This document shows, one piece after another, positions 1-8,096 of a stretch of 64,000 bases of DNA. A program made the position numbers and the translations under genes. The stretch comes from Streptomyces fulvoviolaceus (lineage in GTDB: Bacteria; Actinomycetota; Actinomycetes; Streptomycetales; Streptomycetaceae), in assembly GCF_000718165.1 (NCBI RefSeq), contig NZ_JOEY01000008.1, positions 124,001 through 188,000 of the forward strand, read 5' to 3'. Position 1 is the first letter of the stretch. Every line of letters begins with the position of its first letter. The notes beneath the pieces are model-generated. The model was given only the letters and a program-made list of their open reading frames with translations. It did not search any database and was not told where the DNA came from.

Positions 1-2
1 TG

Positions 3-398
3 ATCACCGGCAGCCTCGGCTTCGCGGCACTGCCCGGCTCCTTCCTGGGCATCGCGGGGGTCATCGCGCTGATGGCCGCGGCCGTCGGCAGCGCGACCAT
101 GGTGTTCATGCGCCTGTTCGGCAAGGCCGGCATGTCGCTGGCCTCCGTGGTCCTGCTGACACTCGGCAACAGCACCAGCGGCGGCACACTGCCCACCGCC
201 TATCTGCCGGACTGGCTGCATCCGCTCTCCGAGATCCTCCCGGTGGGAGTGGGCGTACGAGCCGTCCGGGGCCTGTCGCACTTCAACAACGACGGCCTCA
301 CCTCGGGCATCGTCGTCCTGACGGCATGGACTCTGGCCTCCGCCGCGACGCTCTACTGGCGCGACGCCCGCGACGCACGCCGCCGAGCCGCCGGCTGA
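3..398 (+). CDS. C-terminal part of an ABC-2/YhgE-like multispanning membrane protein (5' end outside window)
   Basis: The reading frame is open from the first bases of the window and ends in TGA at 396-398, so only about the last 131 residues are present. The visible part has three hydrophobic membrane segments. Between the second and third lies a loop with LPDWLHPLSEILPVGVGVRAV, and the protein ends in a short arginine-rich tail facing the cytoplasm. This pattern resembles the last transmembrane block of YhgE/Pip-type or DUF3533 ABC-2 membrane proteins, often linked to export or cell-envelope functions in actinomycetes. The transporter class is an inference from the tail alone; the N-terminal part needed to settle it lies upstream. 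A strong hairpin follows directly. Confidence 0.6.
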   Translation: MTGSLGFAALPGSFLGIAGVIALMAAAVGSATMVFMRLFGKAGMSLASVVLLTLGNSTSGGTLPTAYLPDWLHPLSEILPVGVGVRAVRGLSHFNNDGLTSGIVVLTAWTLASAATLYWRDARDARRRAAG

Positions 399-401
399 CG
401 C

Positions 402-434
402 CCTGTTCCTGGCCGAGCCCCGGCCAGGAACAGG
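402..434 (+). terminator. Strong hairpin downstream of the membrane protein gene
   Basis: A perfect 14-base inverted repeat (left arm 402-415, right arm 421-434) with a five-base loop starts four bases after the TGA stop. There is no T-run, which is normal for high-G+C actinomycete terminators. It probably ends the upstream transcript. The remaining bases up to 671 hold no gene that I recognise. Confidence 0.75.
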
Positions 435-671
435 CACGGAAATCTGCCGGTCGCGGCCTGGGGCAGGCCTGACCGGTGGCGGCGCCGTCCGTGGGGACGG
501 GAAGCGGCGCCGACGCAAGGCCCGGGACCACACTCCCCCCGTGGTCCCGGGCCACCCGCTTCCCCATCTGCAACTGCCCAGGCTCTGGCGGCTCGACGGG
601 GCAAAGGCGCAGTACCAGCGGCCAGGTAACGCCCTCGCAAACAGCAAGGTGCCTTCTCGTAGACTGCGTCT

Positions 672-1130
672 GTGACCGACGCACCGTTCCCCACCACCGG
701 ATATCTCGCCTGGCAGTTCTCGCAGATCATGGCCGGACGACTGGAGCGGGCACTGCGCGCGGAGGATCTCACGTTGGCTCAGCACAACGCTCTGCAGCAC
801 GCCGTGCGTACTCCGGGGGTGTCCGCGGCGGAGATCGCGCGCCGCTCCGGAATTACGGCCCAGTCGATGGGAGCCGCGGTGAACCAACTCGTCGAACGAG
901 GACTGCTACGACGCGAGCCCCACCCGACCAGCCGCCGCAGCATGCGCCTGTTCGCCACCGACGAGGGACACTCCGCGGCCTCTCGCGCCGCGTCGATCGG
1001 CACGCGCATCGAATCCGAGATGTCCTCACCGCTCTCCCCGGACGACAAGAGCACCATTCACCGTCTGCTGTACCGCTTGGTCGAGGAACTGAACCCCGAC
1101 GCCCTTGCCGACAGTCGATCCCACAGCTAG
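672..1130 (+). CDS. MarR-family transcriptional regulator
   Basis: A 152-residue protein of usual MarR length. Residues about 30-100 hold the winged helix: a recognition region around SAAEIARRSGITAQSMGAAV, then a wing with RREPHPTSRRSMRLFAT, where an arginine pair precedes the beta-hairpin as in the family. MarR proteins bind palindromic operators as dimers and release them on binding phenolic or other small ligands. The start is GTG at 672; the sequence upstream does not offer a better in-frame start. It stands alone, with a terminator before it and gene debris after it, so its target is not evident; the upstream membrane protein is one candidate. Family assignment is secure, ligand unknown. 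Confidence 0.88.
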   Translation: MTDAPFPTTGYLAWQFSQIMAGRLERALRAEDLTLAQHNALQHAVRTPGVSAAEIARRSGITAQSMGAAVNQLVERGLLRREPHPTSRRSMRLFATDEGHSAASRAASIGTRIESEMSSPLSPDDKSTIHRLLYRLVEELNPDALADSRSHS

Positions 1131-1277
1131 AAGACACCTTGCTGCTCGGGTGGGCTCGGCAGGCTCCGACGGATGGGCCCGGGGCAGTGTCCGGGGCACC
1201 CAACACCTGTGCGGCCGCTGTCCTCGCCTTCCAGCAGCATCGACAGCAGGTCGAGCCGCCCGAGAAGCCTTGTGCTG

Positions 1278-1400
1278 CTACCAGGCGACCGGTAGTTCGT
1301 GGACGCCGTAGGCGCCCATGCCGTTCCGGAATGTGATCCCGTCCAGCGGCACCGCCGGCCGCAGCTCTGGCGCGAGTGCCGGTTCCTGATGACCCTGGGT
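1278..1400 (-). pseudogene. Orphan C-terminal end of a cytochrome P450
   Basis: Directly after the TGA of the neighbouring SDR gene, in the same frame, the minus strand reads about 40 codons to a TAG at 1278-1280. It includes ELRPAVPLDGITFRNG and ends with VHELPVAW, the typical last strand and LPVxW end of bacterial P450s. The haem-cysteine loop and everything before it are absent, so this is a deletion remnant. It implies that a P450 gene once followed the SDR gene or was fused to its 3' flank by deletion. Confidence 0.7.
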
Positions 1401-2078
1401 TCAGTACGTCGCGCGTCCGCCGCTGATGTCGTAGACCGCACCGGTGGAGAAGCTGACACGGTCGGAGGCAAGGAACGCGACGAGTTCGGCAACCTCTTCG
1501 GGGCGGCCGATGCGCTGCATGGGGATGAGGTCCGCGAGGCGGGCGAGCACGTCGGGTGCCGTGGTCTCGTTCATGGGGGTGGCGATGACTGCGGGGGTGA
1601 TGACGTTGACCAGAACGCCGCTGGTGGCCAGTTCCTTGCCCACGGACTTGGTCAGAGCGATCACGGCGGCCTTCGAGGCGGAGTAGATCGACAGGTTGGG
1701 GTTGCCGTCCTTGCCGGCCATGCTGGCGAAGTTGACGACCCGGCCCCAGCCGCGGGCCCGCATGCCCGGGGCGAAGACGCGAATCGTGTTGGCGGTCCCG
1801 AGGACGTTGACGTCGAGGACGCGGCGCCATTCCTCTGGCGTGGTCTCCAGCAGCGGCTTGTTCGGCCCGACGATGCCGGCCGAGTTCACCAGCACGTCCA
1901 CATGCCCGATCGCGTCGGCAACCTGCCGCAGCGCCTCCTCGTCGGTGACGTCCGCACAGACATCGGCACCGCTGAGGTCCAGTGTCGTCACCTTCAGCCC
2001 GTCGGCCCTCAGCCGCTCGGCGCCGGCTGCACCCAGTCCGCTGGCGCCGCCTGTGACAAGGGCTGTCCTGGTGGTCAT
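1401..2078 (-). CDS. SDR-family NAD(P)-dependent oxidoreductase
   Basis: A 225-residue classical short-chain dehydrogenase. The nucleotide-binding motif TGGASGLG is at residues 9-16, the NSAG motif near 65, the catalytic serine in NFASMAG (about S119) and the YSASK pair at Y132/K136. The C-terminal half keeps the PEEVAELVAFLASD segment of 3-ketoacyl-reductase-like SDRs. The substrate cannot be read from sequence. Its position in a cluster with a (broken) sugar-acid dehydratase, an FAH hydrolase and a zinc dehydrogenase suggests a sugar or deoxy-sugar-acid dehydrogenase, as in non-phosphorylating fucose/arabinose routes. It is the only intact gene on the minus-strand arm of the cluster. Confidence 0.88.
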   Translation of the reverse strand: MTTRTALVTGGASGLGAAGAERLRADGLKVTTLDLSGADVCADVTDEEALRQVADAIGHVDVLVNSAGIVGPNKPLLETTPEEWRRVLDVNVLGTANTIRVFAPGMRARGWGRVVNFASMAGKDGNPNLSIYSASKAAVIALTKSVGKELATSGVLVNVITPAVIATPMNETTAPDVLARLADLIPMQRIGRPEEVAELVAFLASDRVSFSTGAVYDISGGRATY

Positions 2079-2099
2079 CCGGTCTCCTGTTGGTTGTTC

Positions 2100-2144
2100 A
2101 ATGTCGGTGTGAGGAACGTCGGTGTGAGGAACGTCGATGTGAGG
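2100..2144. repeat. Three tandem copies of a 15-base unit
   Basis: Three consecutive 15-base copies (2100-2114, 2115-2129, 2130-2144) of aacgtcggtgtgagg differ by one base each at most. They sit between the SDR start and the wrecked dehydratase. The period is a multiple of three, so a reading frame passes through it. It looks like a recent slippage expansion at a deletion scar rather than a regulatory array. Confidence 0.85.
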
Positions 2145-2145
2145 G

Positions 2146-2710
2146 TCAGGCAGTCGACGGTCGGGTCACGTCGCCGAGGACTTCGAGCAGATGCCGGCGC
2201 AAGCCACGGCGGCTGTCGATCAGCACCAACGCCATCGTCGAGGCGGTGCCCATGGTGGTGCAGTGTCCGCAGCTGCGGATCATCGCCGGCTCGGAGCGGG
2301 TGAACTGCTCCTGGCAGAGCGTGCCGGCCCGGACCCCCTCCGACAGCCGCCACACGTCGGTGCCGCAGCCCAGCAGCGTGCCGCGGAAGGTCCCGGTCAG
2401 CCATGTTGCGCCAGAACATGAGGGTCGTCCGCAGCTGTGTCTCCCCCAGCGACACCACGGGCAGTTTGAGTGGAACGTGCCGCCTGCCTCCTACGCGCCG
2501 TTGCACACAGCGGCAGCTACCTCGGTCAGGTGGGCGTTGCAGGCGGGGCACGTCCGAGGCGGTGTTGGCGATGGCGATCTGCGGCCGGCTGGTGAAGGCG
2601 TCGTCCGGCACGCCCCGTCGCATCCACGCCCGGTAGTTGCAGGCGTTGCGGTCCTGACCTCCGTACCACTGCACGCTGCGGAGCTTCACGCCGGACTCCT
2701 TCACGCCCAA
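2146..2710 (-). pseudogene. Decayed IlvD/Edd-family sugar-acid dehydratase
   Basis: Pieces of one dehydratase are readable on the minus strand in successive frames. The N-terminus has LRSVQWYGGQDRN and RGVPDDAFTSRPQIAIANT. Then comes a shifted piece with LPVVSLGETQLR and LMFWRNMA, then another shifted piece with CGTDVWRLSEGVRAGTL and GHCTTMGTASTM. These match, in order, the conserved blocks of arabinonate/fuconate-type members of the family. The stretch between the second and third blocks, which normally carries a cysteine of the iron-sulfur cluster, is deleted. Everything after GTASTM is also missing; an intact enzyme has about 570-600 residues. The gene faces the IclR gene at 2758 and was probably its original target. 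Confidence 0.82.
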
Positions 2711-2757
2711 ACGGGGCTTTCCAATAATCGGTACGATGGTCTAATCTCTGGAACGTC

Positions 2758-3585
2758 ATGGAGCATACGCAGACGTCCCACGGATCAACAGCCCCTCGGA
2801 GCGAAGTCGAGGCGACAAGCCCCGATGCCGACCGGCTTGTCGGGTCGGACCGGGTCCTGGCGGTCCTCAAGGAGCTCGCCCGGCATCCCGGCGGGGTAGG
2901 GCTCGACGAGCTGACCCGGGTGATCGGCAGCCCGAAGTCGACGGTGCACCGAGCGCTCGGCGCGCTCCGCCGGGCGGGCCTGGCCGATCAGGACGCCCAC
3001 GGCCGCTACATGCTCGGCGACGAGTTGCTGCGGATGGCCTTCGCCCATCACGAGGCCCGCCCCGAACATGTCCGTGTCCGCCCGGTGCTCGAAGCGTTGG
3101 CACACCGGTTCGGCGAGACCGCGCACTACGCGGTCCTGGATGGACGTGAAGTCGTCTACCGCTCCAAGGTCGATCCGCCCACTGGTGCCGTCCGGCTGAC
3201 CTCCACGATCGGCGGCCGCAACCCCGCCCACGCCACCGGCGTCGGAAAGCTCCTGCTCGCACACCAGTTGGACACCCTCGACATGGTCGAGGCATGGATC
3301 GGCGAGACCCCGCTCGAGCGCCGGACGCCGCAGACCCTGTGCACGACCGAAGACCTGTATCGCGACCTACGGGCCACTCTGGAACGGGGCTATGCCCTCG
3401 ACGACCAGGAGAACGAGACCGGCGTCAACTGCGTCGCCGTGCCGGTCTACGCCACTTCACCGGCGGTTCCTTCCGGCGCGCTGAGCGTCAGCGCCCTGAC
3501 GTACCGGACACCGCTGCACACGCTGGTCGACGCCGTCGACGAGATCCGCGCCGCCCTCGGCGCCCTGGGCAAGCCTCATCGATGA
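2758..3585 (+). CDS. IclR-family transcriptional regulator
   Basis: A 275-residue regulator. A charged leader of about 28 residues precedes the winged helix (about 30-90), which has LDELTRVIGSPKSTVHRALG as recognition region. The C-terminal effector domain keeps the family landmark GGRNPAHATGVGKLLLAHQ and the late NCVAVPVY strand. Members control sugar-acid and aromatic catabolism. It is the first gene of the plus-strand arm (36 bases before the FAH gene) and is divergent from the dehydratase wreck, so control of this cluster is likely. A short inverted motif, ATCG-GTA-CGAT at 2727-2737, lies in the 47-base divergent gap and could be part of its operator. Confidence 0.9.
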   Translation: MEHTQTSHGSTAPRSEVEATSPDADRLVGSDRVLAVLKELARHPGGVGLDELTRVIGSPKSTVHRALGALRRAGLADQDAHGRYMLGDELLRMAFAHHEARPEHVRVRPVLEALAHRFGETAHYAVLDGREVVYRSKVDPPTGAVRLTSTIGGRNPAHATGVGKLLLAHQLDTLDMVEAWIGETPLERRTPQTLCTTEDLYRDLRATLERGYALDDQENETGVNCVAVPVYATSPAVPSGALSVSALTYRTPLHTLVDAVDEIRAALGALGKPHR

Positions 3586-3621
3586 GAGCTGAAGCAGAAC
3601 AGAACAGAGGAGACCCCCCTC

Positions 3622-4482
3622 GTGTACCTCATGCGCATCGGCGCTCCCGGCGCCGAGAAGCCCGTCGCTCGCATCGACGAAGAGACGTACGTCGACCTCT
3701 CCGACGTCGTCACCGACTTCGATGAGGCCTTCTTCGGCACGGGCGGCCTCGACCGCATTCGTCCCGTCGTGGCCGACCGCGCCGCAGTCGGCAGGGTGTC
3801 CGGCTTCGCCGGGGAGCGGATCGGTGCCCCGATCGCGCGTCCGCACCAGATCCTGTGCATAGGGCTCAACTACCGTGATCACGCGGCCGAAAGCGGGATG
3901 CCCGTTCCCGACGAACCGATCCTGTTCACCAAGTCACCCAACACGCTCATCGGCCCGAACGACGAGGTACGCATCCCGCGTGGCTCCACCAAGCCCGACT
4001 GGGAGGTGGAGCTCGGCATCGTGATCGGCCGACGCACCAGCTACCTGGACTCGATCGAGGAGGCTCGCGACGCCATCGCCGGGTATGTGGTCGTCAACGA
4101 CGTCAGCGAGCGCGCCTTCCAGCTCGAACGGGGCGGGCAGTGGGCCAAGGGCAAGTCCGCCGAGACGTTCAACCCAGCCGGCCCGTGGCTGGCCACCACC
4201 GACGAAATCGACGACGTCCTCGCCCTGGACATGTGGCTGGACGTCAACGGGGTCCGCCGGCAGACCGGCACCACGAAAACGATGATCTTCGACCCGTACT
4301 TCATCGTGCACTACCTCAGCCAGTTCCTCGTCCTGGAGCCCGGCGACCTGATCAACACCGGCACACCGCCCGGCGTAGGCATGGGCTTCACTCCGCCGGT
4401 GTGGCTCCAGCCCGGTGACGTGATGGAACTGGGCATCACGCACCTCGGCACCCAGCGCCAGCACGTGCTCGGACCACGGTGA
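3622..4482 (+). CDS. FAH-family hydrolase (2,4-diketo-3-deoxy sugar-acid hydrolase candidate)
   Basis: A 286-residue fumarylacetoacetate-hydrolase-fold protein. After a small N-terminal domain (1-70) the core has CIGLNYRDHA, the TKSPN loop and the metal-binding block DWEVELGIVIG (E128/E130), then NDVSERAFQLERGGQW and a terminal NTGTPPGVGMG. The family binds Mg or Mn and cleaves C-C bonds in diketo acids. The block with QWAKGKSAETFNPAGPW is typical of the group containing hydrolases of 2,4-diketo-3-deoxy-rhamnonate/fuconate. Together with the neighbours this points to the last step of a sugar-acid route, but fumarylpyruvate-type substrates are not excluded. GTG start at 3622; the stop overlaps the next start. 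Confidence 0.85.
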   Translation: MYLMRIGAPGAEKPVARIDEETYVDLSDVVTDFDEAFFGTGGLDRIRPVVADRAAVGRVSGFAGERIGAPIARPHQILCIGLNYRDHAAESGMPVPDEPILFTKSPNTLIGPNDEVRIPRGSTKPDWEVELGIVIGRRTSYLDSIEEARDAIAGYVVVNDVSERAFQLERGGQWAKGKSAETFNPAGPWLATTDEIDDVLALDMWLDVNGVRRQTGTTKTMIFDPYFIVHYLSQFLVLEPGDLINTGTPPGVGMGFTPPVWLQPGDVMELGITHLGTQRQHVLGPR

Positions 4483-5513
4483 ACACCCGCCGTCTCATGC
4501 GAGCGTTCGTGCTGACAGCCCCCGGGGAGTACGCGGTTCAGGAGATCCCGGCGCCGATGGCGGCGCCCGGCGAGGCCGTCATCGATGTCGAGCGGGCCGG
4601 CGTATGCGGCACCGACGTGGAGTTCTTCACCGGTGAAATGGCCTACCTCCACCAAGGGCATTCCGCCTATCCCATGCGTCTGGGCCATGAGTGGGCCGGG
4701 CGTGTGGCAGCGGTCGGCGACGATGTGGATCCCGCGTGGATCGGCCGACGAGTCATGGGCGACACGATGCTCGGCTGCGGCGCCTGCCGCCGCTGTTCGC
4801 GGGGCCATCAACACGTATGTGAGAAGCGGCAAGAGGTCGGCGTACGTGATGGCCGTCCCGGAGCCCTCGCCGAGCAACTCGCGGTGCCGGTCTCCTCGTT
4901 GCACGTCCTACCGGACTCGGTCGGTGCCGAACTGGGTGCGCTGGTGGAGCCTGGCGGCAATGCCCTGCGCGCCGCGCAGGCCGCCGACTTGCGACCCGGA
5001 GACCGGGCCCTGGTGCTCGGTCCGGGGACCATCGGCCTGCTGGTCGCGATGTTCGCCCGGGCGGAAGGTGCGGAGGTCCACCTGATGGGCCAGACCGACA
5101 ACTCGCTCACGTTCGCCCACAGTCTGGGGTTCGACCACGTATGGCGGGAGAACGCGCTCCCGGGACTCCCCTTCGACGCGGTCATCGACGCGTCGAACGC
5201 GGCCCACCTGCCCGCTCTGGCCCTCGATCTGGTCGAACCGGCCGGCCGGGTCGTCTCTGTCGGGCTGGCCGGCGAGCCCAGCAGGATCGATACTCGCACG
5301 CTCGCCCTCAAGGACGTGACCGTTGTCGGCGTCCTGTCCGCCTCACCCGGTCTGGACGCCACCATCCGGGCGTACGCCGACGGATCCGTCGACCCGAGGC
5401 CGCTCGTCGCCGCGACCGTAGGCCTGGAGCAGGTCGGAGCCGTCCTCGCCGGCGAACGCCCGGCCGGCAGCGGTCCGGGTCCCAAGATTCATGTCGATCC
5501 GCGCCCGAACTGA
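4479..5513 (+). CDS. Zinc-dependent medium-chain alcohol dehydrogenase
   Basis: A 344-residue MDR dehydrogenase, translationally coupled to the FAH gene by a GTGA overlap. The catalytic zinc ligands are visible as GVCGTD (C43) and LGHEW (H70, E71). The structural zinc cysteines are in CGACRRCSRGHQHVC (C100, C103, C106, C114), and the nucleotide-binding turn is GPGTIG near 180. The late part keeps PAGRVVSVG. Members oxidise sugar alcohols or keto-deoxy acids. Next to a diketo-acid hydrolase the likely role is oxidation of the 4-hydroxyl of a 2-keto-3-deoxy sugar acid; this is inference. An internal ATG at 4497 is an alternative start but the coupled GTG fits better. Confidence 0.87.
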   Translation: MNTRRLMRAFVLTAPGEYAVQEIPAPMAAPGEAVIDVERAGVCGTDVEFFTGEMAYLHQGHSAYPMRLGHEWAGRVAAVGDDVDPAWIGRRVMGDTMLGCGACRRCSRGHQHVCEKRQEVGVRDGRPGALAEQLAVPVSSLHVLPDSVGAELGALVEPGGNALRAAQAADLRPGDRALVLGPGTIGLLVAMFARAEGAEVHLMGQTDNSLTFAHSLGFDHVWRENALPGLPFDAVIDASNAAHLPALALDLVEPAGRVVSVGLAGEPSRIDTRTLALKDVTVVGVLSASPGLDATIRAYADGSVDPRPLVAATVGLEQVGAVLAGERPAGSGPGPKIHVDPRPN

Positions 5514-5525
5514 CGAGCGGGCCCA

Positions 5526-5935
5526 TCACGAAAAGGACGTACGCCCTACGCGGGCCGGCGTAGGGCACACAGCAGCCCGTACGTCCCACGAAGCGCGTTC
5601 GCGCTCGTCTCTCGTGAAGGCATGACGATGGAAGGCTCGCCCGGTGTCGGACGTGTGGCGGCGTTCGTAGACCACTTGGCGTCGGAGCGCGGCTCCGAGG
5701 TCCGCGTCGGCGGCGACGCGCTCGAACAGGGCGCGACCCAACGCCACCAGACGATCCAAGGCCGGTGCTCCCGGTCCCAACGGAGGAGGACCGAAGGTGT
5801 GCGCTGCGCGACGGCTTGCATCATCACCTGCTCGGCGCCCCGTTCGGCAACCAGCTGTGCGGCCGTATCCAGCAAACGGACGCGGTTGCGGGCAGCGTCG
5901 GCCCGCTCAGCAGTGACGTGGTCCGGTCGAGCGGC
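5526..5935 (-). pseudogene. TetR-family regulator remnant with internal deletion
   Basis: On the minus strand one frame reads RADAARNRVRLLDTAAQLV plus ERGAEQVMMQAVAQRT, a typical TetR N-terminal helix pair. About 12 codons later another frame takes over with PGAPALDRLVALGRALFER and runs to a stop at 5526. The helix-turn-helix second half (the usual GxGKGTLFRRF segment) is missing between the two pieces. This is therefore a regulator that lost its DNA-reading helix by deletion. Confidence 0.65.
5535..5586 (+). terminator. Nested inverted repeat after the alcohol dehydrogenase gene
   Basis: An inner perfect 9-base hairpin (5543-5551 with 5558-5566, loop 6) sits inside an outer perfect 8-base inverted repeat (5535-5542 with 5579-5586). 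It begins about 20 bases after the dehydrogenase stop and overlaps the end of the TetR remnant on the other strand. It probably serves as the terminator for the plus-strand operon, possibly bidirectional. Confidence 0.65.
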
Positions 5936-6132
5936 TCGCCGGTGCACAGGTCGAAGCGGGAGTCATGCAGCCAGCACATGACGGTGCAACCGTCCACCTC
6001 CCCCTCGGACAGTGAGACGGCGCTGTGCGAGCACACGTCGTGGATCGCGAAGACCTCCTGCTCCGCCACGACGAGAGACACGGGAACGCCCTCCACGCAT
6101 GCATCCTCGGCGCCGGCGGTGCGGAATCCGGT
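5936..6132 (-). pseudogene. Truncated Rieske-type [2Fe-2S] ferredoxin
   Basis: The minus strand encodes GVPVSLVVAEQEVFAIHDVC and SHSAVSLSEGEVDGCTVMC, then WLHDSRFDLCTGEPLD. The cluster ligands CxH and CxxH (CSH and CWLH) have family spacing, as in dioxygenase or P450 ferredoxins of about 105 residues. After LDRT the frame runs into the TetR remnant, so the C-terminal strands are gone. In-frame codons upstream of the GTG at 6096 reach a stop, so the N-terminus is also damaged. Nothing recognisable lies between here and 6297. Confidence 0.68.
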
Positions 6133-6297
6133 TCACAGGGGTGCATCGGGCGGTCGATGGCCGGCCCGGAGCGGCACGTGTGATCTGGCTGAGCGTCGAT
6201 GCTGACGACTCGGACCGCGGCCGGGACCCGACCGCAGTCCGAGTCGAGCTCGACAAATGTGCCTAGGCCTGCCGGGACACGCTCACATGGTCGTGAG

Positions 6298-8040
6298 TCA
6301 CCCTCGAGGGACGCGCCGGAGTTCGTGGGCTTCGGCGAGGAGGAGATAGCTGCCGGCTGTCCAGGTGTAGGCGCGGTCGCGCAGGCCGGTGCCGGCAAGG
6401 GCGTCGAAGTTCTCCGCGAAGCCGTGGCTTTCGCACAGGCGCCGGAAGCGGGCGCTGATCTCGTCGGCGAGCCGGTGGTGCCCGCTGCGACGCAGGCCGT
6501 CCTCGACGAGGACGGTGGCGGGCGCCCAGATCGGGCCGCGCCAGTAGCCGTCGGGACGGTAGTGCGGTGAGGTGGGCAGTTCGGTGGCCAGTCCGTACGG
6601 GGTGAGGTGGGCCTCGATCCGGGTGGCCAGGGTTTTCGCGACGTTCTCGGGCAGGTGCTCGCCCAGGGCGATCGGCATCAGGTCGAGCAGGCTGGAGCTG
6701 TGCCAGGTGTCGCCGCTTTCGGCGCCCCGTGCGACGAACCGCTCCCCTGTCCACAGTTCGTCGAGCATGGCCGCCTGGATCTCCTCCCCGCTGCGTCTCC
6801 ATTCACGCGCGTCGTGGGCGAGACCGAGTTCCGTTGCCAGGGCGGCGAGTTCGTGCAGTTGGAGGACGAGGAACGCGGCCAGGTCGGCGGTCACGACCAC
6901 GCGCTCGGGGTCGAAGGTCGTGGCGTTGTCCCAGCCGCTGTCGTTGCCGTGCTGGTAGTGGGGCAGGGCGGCACCCGGTGCGCGGCGTGCGGTGAGCCAG
7001 AAGTCCGTCCAGTGCCGCAACCTGTCGTAGATCTCGGCGAGTTCGGCACGATCGACGGGATGGGGGAGGCGCTTGCGCAGGTGACCCAGAGACCAACCGT
7101 GGATGGGTGGCTTGACGAAGTTGTGGAGGACTTCCGAGTGGGTCACCGAGTCGGGCAGGGCACCGCTCTCGTCCTGGTGGTCGAACGGCAGCGAGAACTG
7201 GTCCCAGGCCAGCGCGGGTACTCCGGGCGCCAGGGCGAGAGCGTTGAAGCAGTGGTCCCAGCTCCAGACCTTGTCCATCCAGTGCTTGGACATCAACACC
7301 GCGGGCCGGGTGACGAGGCCCGCCGGGGCGACCGTCGCCGACCACAGGACGTACGCGGCGAGTTCGGCGGCCGGAGTGTCGGACGAGCGCCAGGGGGCCA
7401 CCGCGTCGGCGAAGTCGGCGAAGGCCTGCTCCGCCACATCCACGACTTCTCCGAACGACGTCCGGGCCGTATAGGGGTGGCGTGCGCTGTCGAGCTCCTC
7501 GATGGCGGCCTCCCAGGTTCCGCCGCCCTCCGCACTGATCGTGAGACCGCGGTCGGCACTGCTCAAGGCCTGGGTGCCCGAGGTGTCGCCCACTACGCCC
7601 GACAGGACGGTGACCCGATAGCGGCGCCCGGTCTCGTACGAGGTGAACACGTACGCCCCGTCCGCCGGGTCGCGGAAGAAGTACGTGCCCGTGAAGGGCG
7701 TCAGGGTCTGTGCCGCCGCGGTGATGCGCAGGCCTCGTCCCTTCCCGCGTACTCGTACGGTGTCCGGTGTCTCGTAGGCGAGGTCGATCCGCCCGTCCTC
7801 GTGGATCCAGGTGAGCAGGCTCGGTGTCGCCTCGACGCAGGTCTCGATCCGATCGCCCGTCGTGGGGTCGACAGGTATGAAGCGCAGGACGCCGTGCATT
7901 CCGTTCTGGTGGGAGACCAGGTGGAGGTCTTCGGCGTAGGTCTTCTCCGCCAGCACTGGGGAGATGCCGAACCAGGATCCGTGTGAGCTGAACGGAATGT
8001 CGTGGAGGGAGAAGGCCGGGCCGGGCCGGGCGGCGGTCAT
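6298..8040 (-). CDS. MGH1/GH63-like (alpha/alpha)6-barrel glycoside hydrolase, intracellular
   Basis: A 580-residue protein without signal peptide. The N-terminal 220 residues form a beta-rich domain, followed by an (alpha/alpha)6 barrel. The barrel motifs KVWSWDHCFNALAL (about 255-268), HYQHGNDSGWDNATTF (about 365-380) and DGYWRGPIWAP (about 500-510) are the signature blocks of mannosylglycerate hydrolase/GH63-type glucosidases. The acid and base residues would be in the WDN and late barrel blocks. Having no export signal, it should act on the oligosaccharide brought in by the adjacent importer, removing terminal sugars. It is the last gene of the minus-strand importer operon, 56 bases after the permease gene. 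Substrate is not predictable from sequence. Confidence 0.85.
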   Translation of the reverse strand: MTAARPGPAFSLHDIPFSSHGSWFGISPVLAEKTYAEDLHLVSHQNGMHGVLRFIPVDPTTGDRIETCVEATPSLLTWIHEDGRIDLAYETPDTVRVRGKGRGLRITAAAQTLTPFTGTYFFRDPADGAYVFTSYETGRRYRVTVLSGVVGDTSGTQALSSADRGLTISAEGGGTWEAAIEELDSARHPYTARTSFGEVVDVAEQAFADFADAVAPWRSSDTPAAELAAYVLWSATVAPAGLVTRPAVLMSKHWMDKVWSWDHCFNALALAPGVPALAWDQFSLPFDHQDESGALPDSVTHSEVLHNFVKPPIHGWSLGHLRKRLPHPVDRAELAEIYDRLRHWTDFWLTARRAPGAALPHYQHGNDSGWDNATTFDPERVVVTADLAAFLVLQLHELAALATELGLAHDAREWRRSGEEIQAAMLDELWTGERFVARGAESGDTWHSSSLLDLMPIALGEHLPENVAKTLATRIEAHLTPYGLATELPTSPHYRPDGYWRGPIWAPATVLVEDGLRRSGHHRLADEISARFRRLCESHGFAENFDALAGTGLRDRAYTWTAGSYLLLAEAHELRRVPRG

Positions 8041-8096
8041 GCAGTGTTACTCGTTTCTTCAGCAGGGGGACCAACCGGCGGTCTGCCGGGCGGGGC

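Noticed and set aside
1190..1265. Possible second P450 piece (LGRLDLLSMLLEGEDSG-like reading)
   Set aside because: It resembles the middle of P450s but lies after the C-terminal remnant in another frame; too short and out of order to claim.
2100..2144. CRISPR-like repeat
   Set aside because: The copies are directly tandem without spacers and only 15 bases long.
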